From the NCBI RefSeq assembly GCF_015706575.1, contig NW_024037064.1, forward strand, positions 7,975,606 to 8,039,605: a stretch of DNA of 64,000 bases, written 5' to 3'. Source of the stretch: Patiria miniata. Its lineage: Eukaryota; Echinodermata; Asteroidea; Valvatida; Asterinidae. How positions within the stretch are numbered: the first letter of the stretch is position 1; every line of letters starts with the position of its first letter. Positions 52,001 through 62,712 of the stretch are shown here, piece by piece. The notes beneath the pieces are model-generated. The model did not search any database. It was not told where the DNA came from and was given only the letters and a program-made list of their open reading frames with translations. Made by a program: the position numbers and the translations under genes.

Positions 52001-53925
52001 TGATATTTTGACATACTTGTGATGCTGAAAAGGTTAAAAATAGGACTGAAAGGATAAGATACCTTTTCAGGTGAAAAATAAAAGGTATTTTGTTTTTCAC
52101 ATTATCAAAAAAATACACATTTGACCTTATTTGAAATTAAAATTTATTTGAGCACCCACCTACATTTTCTTCCCATCCTATGACTAATTGATCAGACATG
52201 GTTGCATAAATTGCAAAAATCATGCCATCAAAAACGTACAATTCCGTTTTGGCCGGTCCACTATGTGATGGACTCGATTACAAAAGTATGGATAAGACTG
52301 GCCGGTGGTGGACACATAATGTAATGTGACACATTCGAACTAGGTTGTTGCAAGTGCAAATCACTAGGAGCTTTGATATGTTAAGGAAGCTCAATTAACA
52401 TAATTTTTCTTTTTATTCAAGACAGGTGCTCTCTGTGGCTACTGCATGGTAATATTATATGTCATTCTCGTGTTACAGTTCATTTAAATAGGTATTAATA
52501 CAAGATTAGCATATACTGACAGAACTTTTAGCCCTATCACAACTTTTAGCCCTTTTAGCACAATCTCCTGTTCAAAGCAAATCCCAGGCATTTTGAAACA
52601 ATATTTAAACAACATTTACCATACAAAGTCATGCATCTCTATCAATGTCTTTACATTAAGCAAACAAGAACTGTTATGAATTTTAGTACTTTTAGTAACC
52701 CAGTGGAACAAACTGACGAATGTTCATGCAACCAAGCGCACACCTGAAATTGCAACCTATGGGGCACACACGAAATTGCAACCTATGGGGAAATTGTTCC
52801 AGCCAACAATTGTTGGAAAAACCGAATTTGTAAATACTACCCCTAATTGACCGAATTTCCACAGGTCAGTGTAACGATATTTGCTATAAAATAGTAACTC
52901 CCAAATCCGTCTATAATACAGGGTGAATAAAAAATTAAGCGAAACCCAAACCCCCATTTTTTTTTATATTTAAAAAAATATGTTAAAACACAATAACCCC
53001 AAAACCTCTTTTGTTCAAGAATCGTCGTCACAGTTGTCTTCAAACATAACCAGCACTAAAGCCTCAGATTAAAAGGAATTTTTTTTCAACAAAGTCCTTC
53101 TGAAGGCCCATCTTAAAAAAAAATGCATTTTATAAATCATATTCTTTGCCCAAGCAGGGTTGTTAAAAGCGATATTGTTTACTACAGTTGTTGACAGTTG
53201 TTGAGTCAAGTATTCTGTGTCATGTTCTTTGTTGTTCTAAACAGTCAGAAAACACAATAAATTGTTTTTTTTTGTACGAAACAGGTATAAGGGTCATTGC
53301 GTTTAAATGGTGTTATTCTTTGAACAGATTGAGCAATTTAAGTAAATCTACAAGTACTTTCTGAAATTGGCCTTCCAGACATTATTGTTTTTGGTGCTAC
53401 ACATTTATTTTGGATATGAAATATATTTTGGGGGGTTTGTCTCGCCCTGTATAATAACTTTAAACCAAACTTAACAAAAGTACACTCCAGAAAGTGTTAC
53501 TTTGCAAAAATTTAATCCGGCCATTAACAACAACTTGTGAAAAGGATTATTCCAAAAACGAATTAATTTTTCACATTACCTAGGAAAGGATTGGCACTGG
53601 AATTTCAACCATAGCTCACGGAGACGTTACAGCCCAAGAGTATGGTGGATTGTCACCAAATGCCGTGTATGCATTATGCGATCATGTTGACGGAGGCAAC
53701 AACTGTCAAAAACTTTTGGAAAGGCTGACCAACAAAACAGGAAGATCTGTCGAGGTTGCCACTGATTTAGCTGGAGTCCGCACGACACATGTGCTGAAGC
53801 TCTACTTCGAAGTTTGCAGACATACTCACAAAACAAACGAGCAGGCAATACAGTCGTTGGTTGATATAATGAAAGACTTGAACTTAGAAAGAGCCGTGGA
53901 GATTATACAAGAAGATCTCGACTGA
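41842..53925 (+). CDS. Gene B: NHL-like propeller - ZU5 - UPA - Death-like protein, paralogue of gene A
   Basis: Exons: 41842-41896, 42933-43019, 44657-44881, 45068-45700, 46083-46177, 46814-47470, 48310-48456, 49102-49281, 51176-51223, 53584-53925, giving about 822 residues. Phases are 1-1 for exons 2-4, 1-0 for exon 5, then 0-0, as in gene A. Domains: leader (1-47), propeller (48-333), linker, ZU5 (about 400-550), UPA (about 550-693), short Cys linker, Death-like domain (about 730-822). All introns are GT-AG except intron 6, which needs a GC donor. No signal peptide or membrane helix. Compared with gene A it lacks the 84-codon linker exon, the second Death domain and the repeat tail. A 27-base microexon and an alternative terminal exon are possible and listed apart. 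I infer an intracellular Death-fold adaptor or sensor. Confidence 0.82.
42390..42860. repeat. Dispersed repeat in gene B intron 1, related to 1-560
   Basis: Two units with 'AAGGTCATGTGA' and 'CCGGTGTTAC' or 'ACTGGAAGTG', ending 'GTGGTTGTTCAGTTACCATG'; compare 'GTGGTTGTTCACAACCACC' near 499. Confidence 0.5.
43122..43190 (+). repeat. Short tandem palindromic repeat
   Basis: Three copies of ACTTGTGTAAAATATTACACA, itself partly palindromic (TGTGTAAAAT/ATTTTACACA). In gene B intron 2. The rest of that intron (43200-44650) has no recognisable feature. Confidence 0.7.
44657..45700 (+). CDS. Gene B exons 3-4: NHL-like beta-propeller
   Basis: Exons 44657-44881 and 45068-45700, both phase 1-1. Propeller signatures: 'RPDCIAATPSNDILVADLG' followed by 'VKIYDINGI', then 'CPYGVVVKKDGTIVVG', 'RLLAVDNDDRILISD', 'SWGLCCTKSAVFVG' and 'LPHGITATADQRYLAV'. 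This repeated 'P-x-x-I-A, D-x-I-L-V-A-D, I-x-x-Y-D' pattern is the NHL blade. The blades are better kept than in gene A exon 3. Confidence 0.87.
46083..46177 (+). CDS. Gene B exon 5: linker
   Basis: Phase 1 to phase 0, after a strong pyrimidine tract and CAG. It starts AEKDKEHNV, homologous to gene A exon 5. It is longer than the gene A exon (95 against 77 bases). Confidence 0.68.
46814..47470 (+). CDS. Gene B exon 6: ZU5 domain
   Basis: Phase 0-0. 'GGSLSLDEYNVHLTIPRGAI', 'IYIYVDP', 'VKCGPDGLTF', 'VVLSFPHYA' match gene A exon 6 almost residue for residue. The end of ZU5 reads 'VFVLLDHFCNVNVV'. His-Phe-Cys (47321-47329, residues 535-537) is 169 codons into the exon, exactly where His-Phe-Thr lies in gene A. 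The next intron starts with GC, not GT; reading through adds only 'ACTD' and a stop. Confidence 0.9.
47471..47472 (+). other. Non-canonical GC splice donor of gene B intron 6
   Basis: The exon-intron junction reads AAG|GCATGT. Phase 0 and position agree with the gene A donor AAG|GTGGGT at 15717. No GT nearby keeps the frame. GC-AG introns are a small known class that require a strong exon side, which AAG supplies. Confidence 0.6.
47690..48183. mobile_element. Palindromic CAGGGTG-type element in gene B intron 6
   Basis: 47752-47800 is inverted at 48070-48118 (shared 'GGATATGAAAGCCCAATTCAT'). A perfect 24-base hairpin lies at the centre. The right end reads 'GGACTCACCCTG' next to TACA; the left end is not clear. 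Confidence 0.65.
48310..49281 (+). CDS. Gene B exons 7-8: UPA domain
   Basis: 48310-48456 and 49102-49281, both phase 0-0. 'VPRNLVFFWDSGNLAVRVSD' corresponds to gene A 'FKNLSWGEGDLAVKLSEFP', and 'SVTFNL' then 'AELYCVASTYQF' to 'CVTFTL' then 'ILYCAVEIYQY'. The acceptor of exon 7 was placed at AG 48308-48309 because the one two bases earlier would put TAG in frame. Confidence 0.8.
50404..50691 (+). CDS. Candidate alternative terminal exon of gene B, Death-like
   Basis: Directly after an acceptor (CACACAG) there is a 95-codon open stretch in phase 0, the phase exon 8 leaves in, ending at TAG. It is Lys/Leu-rich and helical; the stretch 'SFDQCIRLLLNNL' then 'VESLEENLKKA' fits the last helices of gene A Death 1 ('TFNQMFNMLVKW' then 'VDQLGYELTKM'). 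It could give a second isoform ending here instead of at 53925, or be a decayed exon. No nearby polyadenylation signal was recognised. Confidence 0.42.
   Translation: MRNKLVTMGNQLYVNMFLAKSSTKSDFEKEKYYEQNKCLKISHISDRLFQSRSGLEKCLPTSFDQCIRLLLNNLSSGFAAEKVESLEENLKKART
51176..51223 (+). CDS. Gene B exon 9: short Cys linker exon
   Basis: 48-base phase 0-0 exon, TTTTTAG acceptor and perfect GTAAGT donor. 'NNRCECER' matches 'VQRCICDS' of gene A exon 9. Confidence 0.62.
52422..52448 (+). CDS. Candidate 27-base microexon of gene B
   Basis: Strong pyrimidine tract and AAG acceptor, nine codons (TGALCGYCM), GTAATA donor, phase 0-0. It would extend the Cys-containing linker between UPA and the Death-like domain. 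Support is splice signals only. Confidence 0.3.
52919..53449. mobile_element. Complete CAGGGTG-type element in gene B intron 9
   Basis: Begins CAGGGTGAATAAAA and ends TCTCGCCCTG, with TA on both sides. Internal blocks ('CGTCGTCACAGTTGTCTTCA', 'AGTCCTTCTGAAGGCCC') match 25084-25170. Non-coding. Confidence 0.75.
53584..53925 (+). CDS. Gene B exon 10: Death-like domain and stop
   Basis: Enters in phase 0 and ends with TGA at 53923-53925. After a linker ('ERIGTGISTIAHGDVTAQE'), the predicted helices start at 'LSPNAVYALCDHV', then 'CQKLLERLTNK', 'VLKLYFEVCRH', 'AIQSLVDIMKDLNLERAVEI'. The last helices resemble Death domains of the UNC5 type, but the helix-2 and helix-5 Trp residues of gene A are missing. 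It is a divergent Death-fold member; subfamily uncertain. The domain is in one exon, as in gene A, but with a different entry phase (0 rather than 1). Confidence 0.72.
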   Translation, partial: ERIGTGISTIAHGDVTAQEYGGLSPNAVYALCDHVDGGNNCQKLLERLTNKTGRSVEVATDLAGVRTTHVLKLYFEVCRHTHKTNEQAIQSLVDIMKDLNLERAVEIIQEDLD

Positions 53926-53938
53926 AGAGATCGCGATC

Positions 53939-53944
53939 AATAAA
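53939..53944 (+). promoter_or_regulatory. Candidate polyadenylation signal of gene B
   Basis: AATAAA 14 bases after the stop codon. This would give a very short 3' UTR, so a later site is possible. Confidence 0.4.
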
Positions 53945-54139
53945 TAGATAACTGAAAAACTCGGTCCAACCAGAAACTCTTTTTGTATGAGGAATATTGG
54001 CAAAATTATACAAGACATTTCTATGGGATATTGCATGCGCGTGTGCTCATTTGTGCGCGTGTGTTCCGGATGAGTTTTTCGCGCTACTAAATTTCTCTTT
54101 GGTGACATTTACCCTAACTCCTTAGGCATTTTTGCTGAT

Positions 54140-54480
54140 ATGTAACCTCAATGCAGCAAAATCCTCCAACTGCCTCCATGTAGAAATTGCATACAGCTTC
54201 AATCCTGCAAAATCCTACTTATTTCTTGAATGTGGTCCTTTGGAGGCGGACCACTCCCTCAATCCTGTAAAATCCTCCAGCAATCACTGTCGCTGTGTTG
54301 AGGTAGCGCCAGTGAAATCCCGGAGCAGTGCGGAGGGTTTATAACATAAATAACACAAGGTCAGGCCCAAGACCTTGACACAGTGCATCCTCCAAATCAG
54401 CCACACATTTTTGCCATTATAGCCTCAATCCTGCAAAATCCTCCATTTTGCAAAGAGGATTTTGGAGGATTTTTGAAGGT
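54140..54480. repeat. Cluster of CAATCCTGCAAAATCCTCCA motifs
   Basis: About four direct copies or near copies (54150, 54200, 54260, 54427) and one inverted near 54455 ('GAGGATTTTGGAGGATTTTT'). Just downstream of gene B. Confidence 0.6.
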
Positions 54481-54489
54481 TAGAATTAA

Positions 54490-56050
54490 TAAAGTAAAAA
54501 ACAGTTTTTGTCTACCCAGTTGAGTATTAATTTTCTTCGTCTATAAATACACAGTTTTACCGATTATTGAATGCGGTAATTCAATAAATGTACAGTAGAA
54601 TGAAGACTGTTAAAGTTTTCTGTTTCAACAGTATCAGTGTAACTTACTGACATATGATGGTTTAAAGACAGAATAGTACAGATTATAGGCAAGACGTACA
54701 ATACTGTAAAGCTCTTTGATCTTAATACGTAATGAAAGTAGGTGAATTCTATTATATATTTTTGTGTATGTTTCCTTGTGTATAACGTATTGAAAAATTC
54801 ATCAAACACATGTAATCGTTTACTTGTTAAAATAAGTGCTGTTTACATAACATGATTACAAAGGAAGGTTGGAATTGTTTCTCAAAAGAGAATGGTGGTT
54901 TTAAGAAAAATGTTCAATACCGCTGTGTTTTAATACTCTTCCAACAGGAGAGTAGTCGGCATATAAGACAACAGTCGTCACACGTTTCTTATTACTGGAT
55001 CAACATGGAATATAAATTTATACTCCAACAATGTAATACACAATATATACAATGCATTACGCAATGGCACAATCTCTTTTTTAGTAATGCATGCTTAAAC
55101 ATTTCAATGTTAATAATATTTGATTTTGAGGACGACGTTTGCATTGGAATAGCTTTCAGATTATGTCACAGACCAAAGCCTTGATATTAACTTATACAGT
55201 AGAAACAAAACTGAATGTGGTGAAAAGCAACGATATGTAATCGCAGTAATTAGCCCATGAATATTGATTAAAGTTTCAACTTGAATTGAATCATTACGTA
55301 AAACAAATTTAGGATGAAGGTTCTCTCAAATTTTTTTTTTAGTAATACCTGTCTTTTATCATAAAATTACAGGTGACATTCCATTTATGACAACTTTAGC
55401 GGTGCATTAATTAACCCTAACCGAACTCAACCCATCAAAGTTTAACAGCAGGTTTTGTTTAAATCTGTTGGGATAGGTACAGTACCCCTAAACTGATGTA
55501 TTTTACCCTGGGGTTGGCAAACCTCTAGAAACTATTAATAAGTCCAACAGTGTGTGTGTACAATTTCCCATATGGGTCTTGGAATTTGTCAGAATGGGTA
55601 TGGTTTCCAGTAAATTAGGCTGGGGATTTAGGGTTAACAAGCAAAACACACGTGTCACCTGTTGAACATTTCAATAACAGCAAAAGAGATTCCATGCAAG
55701 CTGAAATTTCAGATGGGATCGGGGCGTTAATATGGAGGAAACTGGGCTACAAGAGAAATTTAACCGTCGTATGTTGTAAATAGTATATATATACATTTCA
55801 GCTGTTTTAAAATGATATGCTGCAGATTATGGTTTCTTTGATTTTTCAAAAATGATTGATGGCGAATCTTTGTATCATCGCAAAAATTTCATTTTATTTC
55901 TTAAAATACACCAATTGATTGATCTTAAGTCCTTTTATTAAAAGATATGGCTGACTTTTGTTTTGACTAGTGGTGATTTTATAGTTTATTAGTTAAAGGG
56001 CAATTCCCTAAAATCGAATTCACATGTCAGACACTTTAATGAGCTGCTTT
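54490..56050. other. Intergenic, no gene recognised
   Basis: No convincing exon. A short block (55213-55258) resembles the downstream region of gene A (24553-24600). Confidence 0.4.
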
Positions 56051-56054
56051 TAGA

Positions 56055-56575
56055 AAGTATGATATATCACTGTTATACCACGAGTAGAAAACAATTACAG
56101 ACAAAACTGGTACCACCATCTTTAAAGATCTTGTACAAAATGCACATCATGTGGTCGGATGTAAGTTGGATTTTACGGAATCGCCCTATTTTTGTAAAGA
56201 AAACCTAGATACATAGACGTATAGGACAACAATTCTTCTTATTCAGAAGGATATGAGTGCTTCTGTAGACAAAATAGTATAGTTATACCGCTTACATTTT
56301 TAAAACAGCTGCTGTTGAAAAGTGAATGTGATACATCACTGATATACAATGAGTAGAAAACAATTACAGACAAAACTTTACCACCATCTTTAAAGATCTT
56401 GTACATGCACATCATGTGGTCGGATGTAAGTTGATTTTTACGGAATCGCCCTATTTTTGTAAAAAACACACCTAAATACAAAGATGTATAGGACTTTTAG
56501 AAGGATATAAGTGCTTCTGTAGACAAAATAGTATAGTTATATCGCTTACATTTTTAAAACAGGTGCTTTGAGATA
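56055..56575 (+). repeat. Tandem duplication of about 260 bases
   Basis: 'GAGTAGAAAACAATTACAGA' at 56082 and 56351; 'CCACCATCTTTAAAGATCTT' twice; 'GTGCTTCTGTAGACAAAATA' twice. The two copies differ at few positions. Nothing else was recognised between 56575 and 57480. Confidence 0.8.
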
Positions 56576-57479
56576 AGTATTGATTCTCCTTAAAGAGGGA
56601 AGCCTGACACACATCAAAACACTTTGTAGTCAAAATAATGTTTTCATTGTTAAAACGAGATAAACAACCAACCATCCCACCCACCCACCATAATGATAGA
56701 AATGGACGAGTGTATTGCAATCTTACGTTGTTTTATGCTGCTGGTCTTAAAATATTCCTATTGAAAAACCATGCAATGAAATTATCGCAGCTGAAATCTC
56801 ACATAATGACTTTAATTATTTAGTAGGAGTTTGTGGAGACAACATCTTGTCGAACGTCTTTTTTCTAAAAACCAGAACTTGTATATTGTCATTGCCTTTT
56901 ATTCCAAGTAGTAATATCATATTCATTTCAAGAAGTATAACATACTTTCAATTGTACATAATTCTCCATCATCGCTACCTGCCCGGATTATTAATCTCTG
57001 TATAATTACTATTATTATTCTAGAAAGAGCATGAAACTAATGTTCACTTGGTTTCACTTGTGTTTGTGTTCTCGTTTTTGTGAGAATATTTCAATCTCTA
57101 TGGGGCAATTCTACCCATTTTGTGGACAACAATCCCTTTTAACACTGGCATATAACTTCCAGGAACATTATGACGCATATTAAAATACGCAGAGCTTGTG
57201 AATCGTACTGCCAAATGTCATTTACTCAGATTTCATTGTAATGTTACTCTCTGTATTGAAAAATAAAAGAAGATTTTCCGGCACATTTGTTTAATTTGCA
57301 TTTTGTTTTAATTGTTTTAATTTTTTGCTTATTGTTAATTAATTAATTTAAATGTATGGAAAGGGAAGGTCTGGTTCCGACAGCAAAGTTATTCACATTA
57401 AGAAAGACGGACGAAGATAAGCTTATAGTGCAACAAAGAAGATATCATTCATGTTTCAAATCACATATGAACTGTGGTA

Positions 57480-60400
57480 TGTTTCAAGGAATGAAGCCTG
57501 GCTTGTGGAGATTATTTACGTTTAATATCTGACCTACAAATGGATACAGTTAATTCCTCACTGTATGACAGAAAACAAGTGGACATACATTACTTACACA
57601 TTCCATTGCAACAGATGGCATGTGCGCATTATCGGTTGCATTGTATTTACCCTACATTGTTTACACCAATTGATGGACTAAGTGTCAAAAATACTGCATT
57701 TCTAAGGGTAAAAAGCGATGCATCAATGGCTTGCCTGTATGCATGGCCGCGCTTAAAGGGGGAATTCCTGAACCCAGCGTGCTAACAGATAAGGACACAT
57801 AGAATATACGACGTAAAAATTAGCTTCTCCAACAAGGTAAAAATATTGAAATTATTGGTCAGAAATGTTTTCGTTCGGTTGTGAGCACATGTGTACTCAG
57901 GACTCCCTCCGTAACGTAGGGAGGAAAGGGAGTCCACCAGGGCTAACGTGTGTGTATGTCTATATCCCACACAACGGCAGAAGTTGTGTGAACTTTTGAC
58001 AGCTGGCTCGCGCGCGCTGAATTAGCATAACAATGACGGGTTCTTATGGCGGGCGAAAGAGACAAAGATCGTCTTCGTGTAGCTGGGATTGAATATTGTA
58101 CGTGTGGACAATCAGTTGACTGGAACTTTGATATTGGTGACTCTTACGCCACGTAGGGGTATTAAATTTTCACGATTCACGTGCACTTGAGTGTGGATCA
58201 GAGCTTCAGAATTGTTAATACATCAAAATATAGGATACAGTATCGACCCCAACCAAAACTATTTTTAACGGTGTTCAGGCAATATTTAAAGTTGCTTGGT
58301 GTGCCCACTTGTCAAACCAGTGAAAGAAAAGCTTTTTGTTTCAATAAACTGTCCAAAGAACCGCTCACTATATTAGGACATCAGTACTACCATAGAGATA
58401 GAGCATGTGGTCACAATAACGTAATGCTTAGTGGCAATAACAGTGGCCATCGTTTAACTTTTATCTAGCACTCAGCAGCAATGAATGCATAAACGATTCA
58501 CTCATGCATAACAAGGCAAAAAATATGGTGTTGCTCTCTAAGATGGCCTCTATGCATAAGGTCTATTGGCAATGAGCAGATGAGGGAGCTGTAGTTGAAT
58601 GGAAGTCTAGAGACGTACGGGGACTTTAATTACAAAAGTAATTCAAGATCTAACGTCATTTTGTTACGTATTTTCTCTGCGCTTTATGCTACGATTTTGG
58701 TTTTATTTTATGAAATAGAGGCCACTCAAAGAGCTTTAATACGACTGACAAGTTGGCTTTGTAGGTGCTATAGTTTTGGAGATAAGTATTTAAAGTGTGG
58801 ATGTTATGCTAATTAGTCAAAAGTTTGTTGACCTGTTTCTCAAAAACTAACGAGCCAAGTTACAAAAAAAAAGTTCTGGGGGTTTCTCATACAGGCCAAT
58901 CATCCCAACAAATATCATTTCAATCTGTGAGGGTTGGGTACAAAATCGTGTTGAATAGACACGGAACGACCCAGTAAGATAGCTACATGATGGACCGTAT
59001 AGGCTGGCCCTCAGGGACCAGCAAATATAGAGAAATTCACTGCTCACTCGATAACATGGTACCTTAAGACCATTTTCTATCAAATTACGACTTAACGTTC
59101 TGATGGAGTCACAAAACAAAATAGCTGGCGACTTAAGAAAGCGGTGAGTTTTAGTTTGGATGCTATGTATTGATGAGTACAAGGATGACAATTAATGACG
59201 AGTTGAGTAAAATTAATGATTGAATTGATGATGGTGATGATGATGAACTGATGATGATTGAGTAAATGACGATTACCCCTCAAAAACAAACAACAACACA
59301 AAAGTGAAGATTGTCAGCTCACGTGCGATGCACCGTGACTGAATGCAAAAGACGGCGTTGAGTCAGTGGGGCGCAACAGGAAAACTGGGAACGATATCTC
59401 ATTTTCTACCAAAAATAATACTGTTCACAATTACAAAACTATGGTCACTGGACAAAAATAGTTTACTCTGAATTGAAGAAGTCATTGAAGAAGGCGTGTA
59501 AGAACTAGTTAAATAGAGGCGTCCTGCATATAGTACACACACATCTTGCAACTCACCCTTGAGCAGTAGTCCAGCGGTTACTGGCCGCCTCGCTATATAT
59601 GCCTATAGTCCAGTCGAAAATTCACAAAAATACTCTCCAAAATAACGTGTCCCTTGATTCCTAGAATGTCCTTCGATATGCTGAACTCAAGCTTTCACAA
59701 CTCAGTTCATGGTTCATATCGTATTAAATATTTACATTTCAAACCTCAACCTAAATTTTGTTTTTACACTTCAAACTCCAACCTTGTCGATGCACGCGTT
59801 GCTACGAATGACGCTCATCACAACACACGTGTGTATGCCTGTATCCCATACAACAAAAGAAGTTATGTGTGAACTTTTCGTGACACCGCGCTCGTGCTCG
59901 CTTATTGAGTATAACAGTCTGTAATTTGTATGGCCGGCCAAAGAGACAACACATTGTTTAAATGCTATACTGTGCGAAATTTCAGTTGACTTCAAACTTG
60001 AATCCTCGTGGCTATATCGCTAACTTGCTTTCAGTTTTTCATTATTTGCCCTAAAATTAAGGAACTATTTGATTCACGTTGCGTGATCTGTCTGTTTTTT
60101 TTAATGTATTTTTCGTGGTAAATGGTTTCCGCTTTGATGTATTTTTGTTTGGTTTAACCATTTATTTCGATGTTTAACCGGTTGTACCGCTCGAACTCGC
60201 AGTAGCGTGTTTCCCCCAAACTTCCTGCCGCCGCAAGCGGTGTGTCTGCTGTACACAGCGCGTGCAGTCACGTGCGCTAATACCGCGATATATCGATGGC
60301 CATCGTGACTAGCGTACGTTGTGAAATTATCAGCTATTTTAAGAATAATCGACCTGAAATACAGTTTCAGTTAATTTAAAAAAATGTTTTATCATATTTG

Positions 60401-62712
60401 AGGGTCATTTTAGTGGCGCATTATAAAACGATTCAGAACCAAAATTCACGTTTTCTACAGCGAACGCTATGCAGCGACCCCATTCAATCCCGCAATGCAC
60501 TGCGGTAAACATGTGACGTCATAAGTACATAGGGTAATTTGTGAACGTTTTAAAAAAAAAAAGAAAGAAAAGGCAACAACCGGGGTTTTTCTTATTTATC
60601 AGAAACTGACTGGGTCAGTTTCCTTTCCTTAGTATCCTCAGTTTCCTTTCGGCAATTTTAGGATGATGTACCCCTTTAATAATATGCTTTTCCACCAAAG
60701 TAAATTCCCTGCAGCCCAGACAAAAAAAATCGACTTGAGGTAAGGAATCGGTGCAACAGCAATGCCCCTGGATTCTGCTCCCGTTTTCAAAAGATTGAAC
60801 ACCCACTTTCCGTGTGTGAAACTTTACTCCCAAATGCACTTTTTTAGCATCATAGCGTTTGGCCCTGATACCCCATTTAATTGTAGATTTCAGGCCAATT
60901 AATATGTGCTATCTCGGTGTCACTGTTTTACATATTCACCGGTTGAAGTGTGCACCCGTTTTTGTGATCGACTCAATCAATATTGATATCACGGCAGCAA
61001 ATAGCCATATTCATGTTCAAAGGTCATTGGTGGAATTGTGTACATGACAATAATTACTGGGTGCGTTCGAATAGCTTCTAGGTTTCACCCCTGACCCTGG
61101 AGGACTGTGAGCTATGTCAAACAAGCTACACTGTGGGGACGAGGTTGACCCTGGGCGACTCGAATGCACCTGATTAGCAACTGATAAACGACTGTCGTTA
61201 CGTAGAGTGTTATTGTTGGCTAGGACGTATGGGTTTTTCCACTAATCTCTTTATAAGTGGGTCCGATCAGATGTTCCCTCCCTCAGCAGCGCCATTTTGA
61301 TTTTGTGAATAGTATCCTGACTGTTGTGGTCTAGTGAGGACTTCATTTCGGGAGGTAAGTTACAATAAATATTAAAATCTATATTATTGGTTTCTATGGT
61401 ATAATGAAGGCCTTATTACTAAGAGTCCGGCAATTAAGTAGACAATGTCAGCAAATGTTACAAAAATTGGACTATGAGGAAAAGCACATTAATCCCCTGT
61501 AGGATTTGTTTTCAGAGGGTATTTCAAAATTGAAAGAAATGAAAACAAAAACATGTCAACATCAAACAGTGAACAAGAAGAAAGAAAGGAATGAAAGGAA
61601 AGAGACACATCCTGGATTGGTCATATAGTTAATAGGGTTGTTGTAAGTATATGTAATTTATGGTAAACTCTATGACAATCCTCAGGATCAAATGCAAACA
61701 TCAATAATAAACAGAGCGGGACCTGATTGAAAAAGTTTTGACTCAGTGCAAAAGAAAAGTATGAACAATCCATGTTCCCTGGAATTCCGCTTATTTTTGG
61801 CAAAGAGCCACATTTTTAAAAGTGGGGGAAATGAAAAGCAGCAATCTTACTGGTAATCATAGTACGATGTTTCTACCCAGTTTGTTTAAAATTTTGGTGA
61901 GCAGAATATTTAAATGTCAAATCGAGATTCATTCTTCACCCTTTGAGGCGGATCACAAACATGTTTTTTTTTAATCGGGAAACGTCTGGCTAATGGTAAA
62001 AAACCAATCTGACACAAATTTCGATGAAAAAAATGTAACTCTTGTCCACGTCCAGAATTTTGTTTAGGATGCACGTCTATTAACAGGCATAAAATTGTAT
62101 CTCACAAATTAAGTGTCATAAAACAAAACAGATTTTCACATAAAGGGCAAATTTGTCTTCCTTGAAAGTACTACTTATATGAATATACTACTATCGGCCT
62201 ACATCTGCAATTGAACCTAAATTTGCAATTGTACATTATTTTGACGCCAACAATTGATACAAAATGTGACTGTTTCATCCACTTCATTAATGTTTGTTTT
62301 ATTTTATTGTTTATTATTTTATTTTATTAAATTATTTTAAACCACTCCAAACTATTTGGTTATTTGTCGAATTAGATTCAACATACAAAAGATCCTAGCT
62401 CTGATTTCTAAAATGGAATTTAGTAACAAAATTGTATGCTTTTTAAATTTTCCGTTTTTTTTATCATGAACTATAGTTCCATCTGCATAAAAGATAACAT
62501 ACAACTTCAATGTTTAGTTTAATTCCCCGTTAAGTGAATTCGGAATGAACTTGACAAGAGTGGGGACTCACACCGTTGCAGTTATGACCACGCCCCCAAA
62601 AGAGGACGTTTGTCCTACAAAATTGGTCATAACATTAACATCTAATTCCAAATACCAAATTCTCATTTATTGCCAAAGGTCTTTACATATGAATCTGATA
62701 TTAGGTGAATTC
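57480..62712 (+). repeat. Segmental duplication, copy 2
   Basis: Matches copy 1 in order and orientation (anchors listed there). It lacks the TIR insertion that ends copy 1 and a candidate solo LTR near 31.7-32.0 kb, and has a single unit where copy 1 has a 105-base tandem repeat (33247-33456). It carries module P4. No coding exon recognised. Confidence 0.82.
61211..61354 (+). promoter_or_regulatory. Promoter-like module P4 with candidate leader exon (duplication copy 2)
   Basis: Nearly identical to module P1: GGGTTTTTCCA (61231-61241), TTTATAAG (61250-61257), CAGCAGCGCCATTTTG and GAG|GTAAGTT with donor at 61355. The CRE-like TGACGTA of P1 is changed to GGACGTA. No gene follows within the window, so it should belong to a gene that starts beyond 64000. 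Confidence 0.45.
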
